Shown: positions 1 through 5,914 of the stretch, piece by piece
How positions within the stretch are numbered: position 1 is the first letter of the stretch
Layout: every line of letters starts with the position of its first letter
Source of the DNA: Holosporales bacterium
GTDB taxonomy: Bacteria > Pseudomonadota > Alphaproteobacteria > UBA3830 > JAIRMZ01
Length of the DNA: 8,206 nt
Assembly (NCBI GenBank): GCA_031258355.1
Contig: JAIRMZ010000093.1
Span: 1 to 8,206, forward strand
Direction of reading: 5' to 3'
The notes under the pieces: generated by a model
Told to the model about the DNA's origin: nothing
The model's database searches: none
The model's input: only the letters and a program-made list of their open reading frames with translations
Position numbers and translations under genes: made by a program

Positions 1-1182
1 ATATTGTTTGCAGTAAATTATCCTTTTGATTTGTACACCGTTCCTACATTTCTGGCTTCATTTGCTATGATCACTCTCGGGGTGTATCTTTGCTCAAGGG
101 CTTCACGTTTGTTCTCTCCATCGGAAGCCCTCATGATTTCCTTGTGTCGTGTCGCGATATTTGCGATCTATTTTTTCTTTTGGGAACATTCCACTGCATT
201 GTCGGATGATCGAAATTATGTCGGGACAGGATATAGGCATATGGATGATTTTTCCGATCGAATCTTGTCTATCCGCTGTCGGTATCAGTTTTTGTGCGGG
301 CTGATGATGTCTTTCCTTGGGCCTTTGTACACCACGCCTGTGACGTTCAATATCGTTCTCTCTGCTATCATTGCTCTGATCTGCCAAAAAATGGGAACGT
401 TTTTGATGGGAGAGAATACGCGCTTATCGCGAAGATTCTTTCTATTTTGCCTTTTTCACCCTGAGCTATTGGCCTATTCTTCGTATGCTTTCAAGGATAT
501 CTGGGTCGTTACAGCCCTGATTCTTTCACTTTACAGCATACAGAAATTTCTTTGCAGGGAATTTATCTTATCTGGACTGTTCTTGTGGGGGAGTCTCTGG
601 TACCTTCAAGAGGGTCGAAAATATACCCCTTATATCATTATAGCGGCACTTGGATTGTCGTTTCTATGGAACGTGTGTAAGAAATTAAAAACAAAGAGTC
701 TTTATTTGATCCCATTCTGTTTGCTTTATCTTAACGATAGGATATCGCGCAGCTCCGGTCTGACATATTTTGCACTCGCTTATTGGCATAGCTATTTCCT
801 CTATTTGACGCCTGGTGAGATGCGCACATACACACTGAAGATAATTTCAGAGAATGCACTGCGGTCTTTTGGCGTCATTGCCCCACCTCAAATGCCGATT
901 CTTTTTGTATGGTATAATTTAGTGATGTTTCTTTTCCTTCCCATTGGAATTTATCTTTTTATAAAAAATAACGTTCAAAAGACCTTTGCAGCTTGCGTGA
1001 TCATATACTCAGGTATCACGTTAGCTGTCATGTGTATGGGCCTCGAGACGATTACCAGCGGTCGACACCACATGCAGTACTTTTTTATAAAAGTCTTGTG
1101 TCAGTTTTTGGTCTTCTTTTGGCTCAAGGATAAGAGCCAATCCTTTATCCAAGGAAAACATCTTCTTGCAAAACGTTCATGA
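1..1182 (+). CDS. Multi-pass membrane protein, possibly Wzy/EpsG-like polysaccharide polymerase (5' end may be cut)
   Basis: The frame is open to the left edge. A TTG at position 4 is the first possible start, but no ribosome site can be seen, so the true start may lie outside. From that TTG the protein has 392 residues and many hydrophobic segments (about 11-31, 41-60, 110-130, 163-182, 187-200, 208-224, 232-243, 297-320, 327-346, 358-374). Three features recall Wzy/EpsG-type polymerases and related GT-C-like proteins: an acidic external loop after the second helix (DDRNY, 68-72), a proline followed by a Lys-Asp pair at a helix entry (HPELLAYSSYAFKD, 152-165), and an Arg at the next helix (GRKYTPY, 204-210) with another Arg near the C-terminus (SGRHH, 352-356). 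That match is from memory of the pattern and is an inference. Other polytopic families remain possible. The gene is AT-richer than the operon it faces and converges on tRNA-Val. Being a membrane gene is quite sure; the function is not. Confidence 0.6.
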   Translation: MLFAVNYPFDLYTVPTFLASFAMITLGVYLCSRASRLFSPSEALMISLCRVAIFAIYFFFWEHSTALSDDRNYVGTGYRHMDDFSDRILSIRCRYQFLCGLMMSFLGPLYTTPVTFNIVLSAIIALICQKMGTFLMGENTRLSRRFFLFCLFHPELLAYSSYAFKDIWVVTALILSLYSIQKFLCREFILSGLFLWGSLWYLQEGRKYTPYIIIAALGLSFLWNVCKKLKTKSLYLIPFCLLYLNDRISRSSGLTYFALAYWHSYFLYLTPGEMRTYTLKIISENALRSFGVIAPPQMPILFVWYNLVMFLFLPIGIYLFIKNNVQKTFAACVIIYSGITLAVMCMGLETITSGRHHMQYFFIKVLCQFLVFFWLKDKSQSFIQGKHLLAKRS

Positions 1183-1201
1183 AGATTACACCTGGAAGGA
1201 G

Positions 1202-1230
1202 AGCAGGCGTACTTCATTCCCCTGCTTTTT
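1202..1230 (+). terminator. Candidate rho-independent terminator of the membrane gene
   Basis: Nineteen bases after the membrane gene stop, AGCAGG (1202-1207) pairs with CCTGCT (1221-1226) around a 13-base loop, and the stem runs directly into a T tract (1226-1230). Weaker A-U and G-U pairs could lengthen the stem outward. The loop is long and the stem short, so it is plausible rather than strong. On the opposite strand the hairpin lacks a T tract, so it should not stop transcription coming from the dcw side. Confidence 0.45.
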
Positions 1231-1266
1231 GTCGTCTCAAGAAATCAGACTAAAGCTTCGGGGATA

Positions 1267-1284
1267 GCCTTTTCAGAAAAAGGC
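1267..1284. repeat. Perfect 7-bp hairpin in the convergent intergenic region
   Basis: GCCTTTT (1267-1273) and AAAAGGC (1278-1284) are perfect inverted arms around a 4-base loop (CAGA). No T tract follows in either direction, so it is not a standard intrinsic terminator. It could act as an RNA 3'-end stabiliser for transcripts arriving from either side, or be incidental. Confidence 0.35.
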
Positions 1285-1304
1285 AACTCAGCTATATCAA
1301 GACT

Positions 1305-1345
1305 AGAGGACCCAAATCTCTTGCGAACGGAAATAACAGTCCTCT
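1305..1345. repeat. Inverted repeat just beyond the 3' end of tRNA-Val
   Basis: AGAGGAC (1305-1311) and GTCCTCT (1339-1345) are perfect 7-bp arms separated by 27 bases, starting two bases beyond the tRNA CCA end. In the tRNA transcript this would form a hairpin in the 3' trailer. No T run follows it, so it may matter for 3' processing or weak termination rather than act as a clear terminator. Confidence 0.3.
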
Positions 1346-1346
1346 C

Positions 1347-1421
1347 TGGTGGGCGCAGCAGGGATCGAACCTGCGACCTCTACGATGTCAACGTAGCGCT
1401 CTCCCGCTGAGCTATGCGCCC
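1347..1421 (-). tRNA. tRNA-Val (anticodon GAC)
   Basis: The reverse complement folds into a full cloverleaf. The acceptor stem is GGGCGCA/TGCGCCC, the D arm is GCTC-AGCGGGA-GAGC, and the anticodon stem CTACG/CGTAG encloses the loop TTGACAT. The T arm is GCAGG-TTCGATC-CCTGC. The anticodon is GAC, reading the valine codons GUC and GUU. The discriminator is A, and the CCA end is encoded (1347-1349); without CCA the gene ends at 1350. It lies 74 bases after the ftsZ stop on the same strand, so it may be co-transcribed with ftsZ or driven by the weak promoter candidate in that gap. Confidence 0.96.
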
Positions 1422-1445
1422 TCATGGGCCACACGCTAAAAGGAG

Positions 1446-1475
1446 AACATACGGCGGCCGGAACCAGCGTACCAA
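1446..1475 (-). promoter_or_regulatory. Weak sigma70-like promoter candidate for tRNA-Val
   Basis: On the minus strand, TTGGTA (1475-1470) and TATGTT (1451-1446) are 18 bases apart and would place the start of transcription about 18 bases before the mature tRNA. Both boxes are imperfect. The same stretch can form an imperfect hairpin (1450-1471, TACG-C-TGG against CCG-C-CGTA) followed by a T-rich but interrupted run. It might therefore instead be a leaky stop after ftsZ. Confidence 0.28.
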
Positions 1476-1495
1476 ATTTCTCTACAAAGAAAAAC

Positions 1496-2938
1496 TCACT
1501 TTCGTCTCAGAAAAGCCGGAATCTCGAGATCCTCCGAGGGTTTCTGCGCTGGAACTTCCCCTAAAGGCGTCTCCGGAAAAGAGGCCGCCTCTTGCTGTGT
1601 GGAAGAAGAATTCTGCCGTCGCAATCCCGTCAATCGTTCAAAGAGAGAAGGAATCCGCCGTCGTAAAGAAGACTCTTCCCGTGGAGGGGGAGCAGTAAGA
1701 GAGGGGGCGGGAGGCTCCTCCGGAATCGATAATCTCTCTGCGATCCCATCAGAGGATGCTGCGCTTTCTTTTCCCCAAACATTTTCACTAGGAGGAGGGG
1801 GAATCGGCATCGTGATATCCCGATTATCGGAAGCTGTTGCATTCTCTCTCGTTTCAGATTCTTGTCGACGGCCGATCAGACGAGAGCGTCCTCCTCCGCC
1901 ATCAATCCCTGTTGCGACAACAGAAACGGTAATCGTCCCATTGGCACTTTCATCAAAAATAGCTCCAAAAATGATATTGGCCTCTGGATCCACTTCCTCC
2001 CGGATACGATTCGCCGCCTCATCGACTTCATACAACGTCATATCCGATCCACCTGTTACGTTAATGAGCACACTCAAAGCGCCCTTCATCGAGACATCAT
2101 CGAGAAGAGGATTAGAAATCGCGGCTTCTGCTGCATCCAGAGCACGCCGCTCTCCCGTTGCGCTTCCTGATCCCATCATTGCCTTCCCTTGCTCGCGCAT
2201 AACCGAACGAATATCCGCAAAGTCCAAGTTGATAAGCCCTGGCATCACCATCAAATCCGTCACACCACGAACCGCTGCACCCAGAACGTCGTCCGCTTTC
2301 TTAAAGGCGCTAGCAAATGTCGTTTTTTCATCCGCCACCCGAAAGAGATTCTGATTAGGAATAATGATCAAGGTATCGACGTACTGCTGGAGTTCTTCGA
2401 TCCCTTTCTCCGCTGTCCGCATGCGATGCGTTCCCTCGAAATGGAAGGGCTTCGTTACAACACCGATGGTTAAAATGCCTTGCTCCTTCGCGAGACGCGC
2501 AACCACTGGAGCCGCCCCTGTTCCTGTCCCCCCTCCCATGCCTGCGGTTACAAAGACCATGTCGCTTCTATGTAAGTAGCCCTGGATCTCATCTAGCACC
2601 TCTTCAGCCGCTGCACGTCCTACATCAGGACGCGAACCGGCACCTAGCCCGCGTGTAACGTTGGAACCCAATTGGATCCGATTTTCTGCTAAGGATTGCG
2701 CCAAGGCCTGAGCATCCGTGTTCGCTACAACAAAGTCCACACCTTCTAGTTTAAGGCGAACCATGTTGTTAACGGCATTCCCTCCGGCCCCACCGACGCC
2801 CATCACAGTAATATAAGGATGTAAATTCTCACGAACAGGAGGAGAGGGTTCCGCCACAGGAGGCACAGAAGAAGGCATCGGTACAACTTTCCGTTCTGTA
2901 AAGTTTCCACCTGGCAGTTCTGGTTCTATCGCTTTCAT
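1496..2938 (-). CDS. ftsZ: Cell division GTPase FtsZ
   Basis: FtsZ is the tubulin-like GTPase that polymerises into the Z ring at mid-cell. From the ATG at 2938 the protein has 480 residues. A proline-rich N-terminal extension (1-41) precedes the nucleotide-binding start GVGGAGGNAVNNM (47-59). The tubulin signature GGGTGTGAAP (135-144) and the synergy (T7) loop NLDFAD (237-242), which completes the GTPase site of the next subunit, are intact. After the core (to about 346) come a Gly/Pro/Ser/Glu-rich linker and the C-terminal peptide LEIPAFLRRK (471-480), which binds FtsA and other partners. I chose the ATG because GGAGAG lies 5 bases before it (2949-2944). A TTG at 2974 in the same frame would add 12 residues, but it overlaps the -10 box of the candidate promoter and lacks a ribosome site. 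Distal gene of the dcw operon, 58 bases after ftsA. Confidence 0.97.
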   Translation of the reverse strand: MKAIEPELPGGNFTERKVVPMPSSVPPVAEPSPPVRENLHPYITVMGVGGAGGNAVNNMVRLKLEGVDFVVANTDAQALAQSLAENRIQLGSNVTRGLGAGSRPDVGRAAAEEVLDEIQGYLHRSDMVFVTAGMGGGTGTGAAPVVARLAKEQGILTIGVVTKPFHFEGTHRMRTAEKGIEELQQYVDTLIIIPNQNLFRVADEKTTFASAFKKADDVLGAAVRGVTDLMVMPGLINLDFADIRSVMREQGKAMMGSGSATGERRALDAAEAAISNPLLDDVSMKGALSVLINVTGGSDMTLYEVDEAANRIREEVDPEANIIFGAIFDESANGTITVSVVATGIDGGGGRSRLIGRRQESETRENATASDNRDITMPIPPPPSENVWGKESAASSDGIAERLSIPEEPPAPSLTAPPPREESSLRRRIPSLFERLTGLRRQNSSSTQQEAASFPETPLGEVPAQKPSEDLEIPAFLRRK

Positions 2939-2973
2939 CCGCTCTCTCCGAATCCAACCCCTCACGCGCGGCA

Positions 2974-3002
2974 ATTATCTCTGAAAAAAAGCGATTTTAC
3001 AA
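2974..3002 (-). promoter_or_regulatory. Sigma70-like promoter candidate for ftsZ, overlapping the ftsA stop
   Basis: On the minus strand, TTGTAA (3002-2997, the TAA being the ftsA stop codon) and GATAAT (2979-2974) are separated by exactly 17 bases. The -35 matches 4 of 6 consensus bases and the -10 matches 5 of 6. Transcription would start near 2967, giving a leader of about 29 bases that contains the GGAGAG ribosome site of the 2938 ATG. It fits a private ftsZ promoter in addition to read-through from upstream. Predicted from sequence only. Confidence 0.5.
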
Positions 3003-4226
3003 GTTCTTTCTGATCCAGTGCCAAAATCCTTTCCACCCTTCTGGGGCATTTTCAGCAGTTCTTCCAGAGAAGAACTGCCGATGCTGTCCTGTAAAGTAGC
3101 GAGCTGCTCCAAGAACGACGGCATATCCCGGCATTAGATCACCTTGATAAAGGATTTTTTGAAAAGTTCCCATGCTGACGTGCTTGTCCAGATAAGTGCT
3201 AGTGAGATCCCTCATGCCAGGCAATTGGCTAGCATCCCCTGTTAGGAGAAGACGTCGGCGAAAACCTATAGGGAAAGGACTTAATTGGCGACGTATATGA
3301 TCCATAATTTCTTCCGTTCTTGGACGAATGATGCGGACAAGAAGCGATTTTTGCACTTGCTGTAAGGGGACGGATTGCTGATCTCCCGATCCGGGGATCA
3401 AGACAAGGTCACGCTCATCCCCTGAAGAAGTCCAGCATGCCCCATATAGCGTTTTTGCACGCTCTGCATTGGCAAGACTTGTGCTCAGACCATAGGCGAG
3501 ATCTTGCGTGATATGCGTTCCTCCCAACGGAACGGCTCCCATGCCGACCAAGACTCCTCCCTTGAACAGGGCAAAAGAAGAAGTATGCCCCCCTAGATCA
3601 AGGACCGTAACACCCAATTGAAGATCTTCCTCTTCCAGAAGAGCGAGTCCAGCGGCGTAGGGAGCAGCAACGAATCCAGCACAATCTAAGTGGCACCGAG
3701 AAATAACAACCCGAAAGGCATCCAACACAGATCGCGAAACGGCAACGAAGTGCGCTGTCACACGCAGGTTCTTCCCGATCATTCCGCGCGGGTCTTCGAT
3801 GCCTTCAAGGCCATCCACAGCATAGGATAAAGGGATGGCATGCAAGAGTTCTAAGTTTTCTTGGGGGTCAAAAGGAATCGACTCTGTTAAACTGCGAATA
3901 ATATCCGCCTCTGTGATCACCGTTTGGCTGATCGAGACGGTATGCTCTGCGAGCACTGTTTTTAGAGCGCATCCAGGAACAGCGACAAAGAAAGCTTGGG
4001 CCGTATGCCCCGCCTCTTCTTCCGCTGTATCAAGGGCGTGCAGGACGGTCTGCTGAGCTGCTTCGATATCAACGATTTGTCCAGCCTTGACGCCAGCGGA
4101 GCCATAATGACCCAAACCGAGAACTTCGATATTCTCTTCACGCTCTCGTGTAAGACAGCAACACACCTTCGTACTGCCTATATCCAAAAAGGCAATATCA
4201 CGAAGTCGGCGTGAGGACTTTCGCAT
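2997..4226 (-). CDS. ftsA: Cell division protein FtsA (actin-like Z-ring membrane tether)
   Basis: FtsA is an actin-fold ATP-binding protein that anchors FtsZ to the inner membrane and recruits later divisome proteins. From the ATG at 4226 it has 409 residues. The phosphate-1 motif is LDIGSTKV (14-21) and the SHS2/1C domain lies at about 80-165. The phosphate-2 motif is LDLGGHTSSFAL (209-220). GGTHITQDLA (235-244) and RPRTEEI (301-307) are typical, and the adenosine motif is LLLTGDASQLPGM (326-338). The C-terminus GWKGFWHWIRKNL (397-409) has the aromatic and basic pattern of the membrane-targeting amphipathic helix. Phosphate-2 has His where the third Gly is usual, and the adenosine motif has Asp where the second Gly is usual. 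The ATG has AAGGAG 9 bases upstream (4241-4236) and lies 29 bases inside ftsQ; a TTG at 4256 adds 10 residues without comparable support. Confidence 0.95.
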   Translation of the reverse strand: MRKSSRRLRDIAFLDIGSTKVCCCLTREREENIEVLGLGHYGSAGVKAGQIVDIEAAQQTVLHALDTAEEEAGHTAQAFFVAVPGCALKTVLAEHTVSISQTVITEADIIRSLTESIPFDPQENLELLHAIPLSYAVDGLEGIEDPRGMIGKNLRVTAHFVAVSRSVLDAFRVVISRCHLDCAGFVAAPYAAGLALLEEEDLQLGVTVLDLGGHTSSFALFKGGVLVGMGAVPLGGTHITQDLAYGLSTSLANAERAKTLYGACWTSSGDERDLVLIPGSGDQQSVPLQQVQKSLLVRIIRPRTEEIMDHIRRQLSPFPIGFRRRLLLTGDASQLPGMRDLTSTYLDKHVSMGTFQKILYQGDLMPGYAVVLGAARYFTGQHRQFFSGRTAENAPEGWKGFWHWIRKNL

Positions 4227-5004
4227 GGGATGAGGCTCCTTTTCTCGGTCGCACAATGACCTTACCAGGAAATCTCAGATCGACGCATAAAAATGGGCGC
4301 CCAAGAAGGCTCTCCTCTTTTTGAAACGTTTCAAGTAACTGAAAAGCGATCTCCTCATTGCCTTCTGGAAGACGAATACACATCTTTTCAGACAAAAAAA
4401 GATCCCATCGACGCTTCCCAACCCATACGGCAGAAATCATACGCTGTTGCAGAGAGGGAAAGCGCGCAAGCATAGAAAAAAACACTCCAGCGACTTGGGG
4501 CACACCTTCTCCGATAAGGATAGGAAGATGGGAGAATTGTTCAATTAATTCTGATCCGAATAAAGCCCCTTCTGTATCGATGAGATAGAGCTTGTGCTGA
4601 TTCTGCCAAAGTGCCACTGGCTGTCGCTCGGCAACGCGAATGTAAATCGTTGAGGGAAGCTTGCGCTGGACGATGGCGGATCTCACCCAAGGAACAGCCT
4701 CTAGGCTCTTTCGTAAGGCATCAATATCCAAAGCAAAGATGCAGGAACTGCGTAATGAAGCTAAATAACGACGAATGGGGTTAATATCAACACGTTCACA
4801 CCCCTCAACGATAACGTTCTCAGCCACAAAGCCAAAATCAGCGAGAAAAGTGTAAAGAGAGGTCTTTGTATAGTCATAAGCGCGAAAATAGACAAAAAAT
4901 CCTACGGAAGCTCCTATCGTTAAAGTAAGAGCGATTCCTTTTAAAGTTTTCTTGGTTAGGAAGTTTTTTTTCTTGCTTTTCCGCCGTTTAACCATCACAG
5001 TCAC
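4198..5004 (-). CDS. ftsQ: Cell division protein FtsQ (divisome bitopic membrane protein)
   Basis: FtsQ joins the cytoplasmic ring to the periplasmic septal synthesis complex with FtsB and FtsL. The 268 residues show a very basic cytoplasmic tail (VKRRKSKKKNFLTKK, 5-19), one membrane helix (about 22-41), a periplasmic POTRA domain (about 62-130; VEGCERVD at 66-73, VPWVRSAIVQRKLPSTIYIRV at about 104-124) and the FtsQ domain ending with VDLRFPGKVIVRP (241-253). The length is normal for the family. The start is uncertain. GTG at 5004 has AGG 6 bases before it, whereas ATG at 4995, three codons later, overlaps the ddl stop as ATGGTTAA without a well-placed ribosome site. Either start overlaps ddl (17 or 8 bases), suggesting translational coupling. 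The 3' end overlaps ftsA by 29 bases. Confidence 0.93.
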   Translation of the reverse strand: MTVMVKRRKSKKKNFLTKKTLKGIALTLTIGASVGFFVYFRAYDYTKTSLYTFLADFGFVAENVIVEGCERVDINPIRRYLASLRSSCIFALDIDALRKSLEAVPWVRSAIVQRKLPSTIYIRVAERQPVALWQNQHKLYLIDTEGALFGSELIEQFSHLPILIGEGVPQVAGVFFSMLARFPSLQQRMISAVWVGKRRWDLFLSEKMCIRLPEGNEEIAFQLLETFQKEESLLGRPFLCVDLRFPGKVIVRPRKGASSHAKVLTPTS

Positions 5005-5914
5005 ATTGCGCCTGTTCCAGCATCCACTGAATCAGGTCTTGAAAGGAAATTCCCGCATAATGGGCCTGTTCTGGGAGAAGAGATGTCGGTGTCAGGCCTG
5101 GCTGTGTGTTGATCTCTAGGACGTAGAGATCATGAGGAGCAGGCATCTGCGGATTATAACGCATATCTGCCCGCGCAGCCCCTCGGCATTGTAGTATTTG
5201 GCTGGCACGGACAGCACAATCCAAAGCGCGCTGATAGACGTCACCTGGCAAAGAAACATGAACAAAATGCTTTGAAAGTCCCTCTACATATTTCGCATCA
5301 TAATCATAAAAACTCCCTTTTGAGACAATCTCTGTTACACACAGCGCCTTTTCTCCAAGGAGGCACACTGTCAGCTCTCTCCCAGGGATATATTCTTCTG
5401 TAAGCAGGCGCTCTCCAAAGGACCATTTTTTACGGAGAGCGGAAAGATCCGTTTCCTTTTCGATCATATAAACCCCAAGACTTGAGCCTTCACGCAGAGG
5501 TTTGAGAACAAAGGGACGAGGAAAGGGATCTTTTAAAAGAAGAGCTTCCCAAGAAAGGACCTGTCCACTTGGGGTAGGAACTCCTGCAGCACGAAAAAGA
5601 ACCTTGGACAAGGCTTTATCCATAGCTAAGGAAGAGGTCAGCACACCACAGTGAGTATAAGGAATCCGGAGCAACTCGAGAACTCCTTGAATAGTTCCGT
5701 CTTCTCCTGGTGTTCCGTGTAAAGCGTTCATCACAACGGTCGGTGCGAAGGCTTGAAGGGCGGAGATCCAAGACCCCTCTTTCGGATCGAAGGCGCAAAC
5801 TTCATGCCCAAGCGCGCAGAGCGCTGTCAGGCACGCTTCTCCGGAGACAAGGGAGACCTCTCTCTCGGCGCTCGTCCCTCCCATCAAAAGGGCAACGCGA
5901 CGGATTTCTTTCAC
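4988..5914 (-). CDS. ddl: D-alanine--D-alanine ligase
   Basis: This ATP-grasp enzyme joins two D-alanines in the cytoplasm for the end of the peptidoglycan stem peptide. From the GTG at 5914 it has 308 residues, the usual size. Visible motifs are GGTSAEREVSL (12-22, Glu18 equivalent to the first-subsite Glu), ALHGTPGEDGTIQG (64-77), YTHCGVLTSSLAMDK (86-100), LKPLREGSSLG (137-147), FYDYDAKY (202-209), the metal ligands Asp250, Glu267 and Asn269, and INTQPGLTPTSL (268-279). Tyr209 is the residue type of D-Ala-forming ligases rather than the Phe of D-lactate-forming ones. The GTG has a strong AAGGAG 7 bases before it (5927-5922) and overlaps the murB stop as GTGA, so it is preferred over any start further upstream inside murB. 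Confidence 0.96.
   Translation of the reverse strand: MKEIRRVALLMGGTSAEREVSLVSGEACLTALCALGHEVCAFDPKEGSWISALQAFAPTVVMNALHGTPGEDGTIQGVLELLRIPYTHCGVLTSSLAMDKALSKVLFRAAGVPTPSGQVLSWEALLLKDPFPRPFVLKPLREGSSLGVYMIEKETDLSALRKKWSFGERLLTEEYIPGRELTVCLLGEKALCVTEIVSKGSFYDYDAKYVEGLSKHFVHVSLPGDVYQRALDCAVRASQILQCRGAARADMRYNPQMPAPHDLYVLEINTQPGLTPTSLLPEQAHYAGISFQDLIQWMLEQAQCDCDG

Larger units (their letters stand above)
1183..1346. other. Convergent intergenic spacer between the membrane gene and tRNA-Val
   Basis: No coding frame here looks real. The stretch holds a terminator candidate for the membrane gene (1202-1230), a perfect short hairpin (1267-1284) and an inverted repeat abutting the tRNA 3' end (1305-1345). 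I looked for a copy of the tRNA 3' end (GATCGAAC / GTTCGATC core), as left by an integrase, and found none in positions 1-1346. No strong minus-strand terminator with a T tract is visible, so where dcw/tRNA transcripts end is unclear. Confidence 0.6.

Noticed and set aside
1..1346. Attachment-site repeat of the tRNA-Val 3' end
   Set aside because: No copy of the T-arm/acceptor sequence was found left of the tRNA within this window; a copy further left cannot be excluded.
1414..1698. Plus-strand open frame across the tRNA 5' end and ftsZ 3' end
   Set aside because: It is antisense to a tRNA and to ftsZ, and its composition resembles a shadow frame rather than a protein.
1599..2354. Long plus-strand open frame (251 codons) opposite ftsZ
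   Set aside because: It lies fully antisense to the well-conserved ftsZ coding region, has Ser/Arg/Ala-rich composition with no domain, and is explained by ftsZ codon choice.
4988..4995. TTAACCAT, resembling a CtrA half-site
   Set aside because: It is simply the reverse complement of the ftsQ ATG overlapping the ddl TAA stop; there is no second half-site at the right spacing and no promoter next to it.
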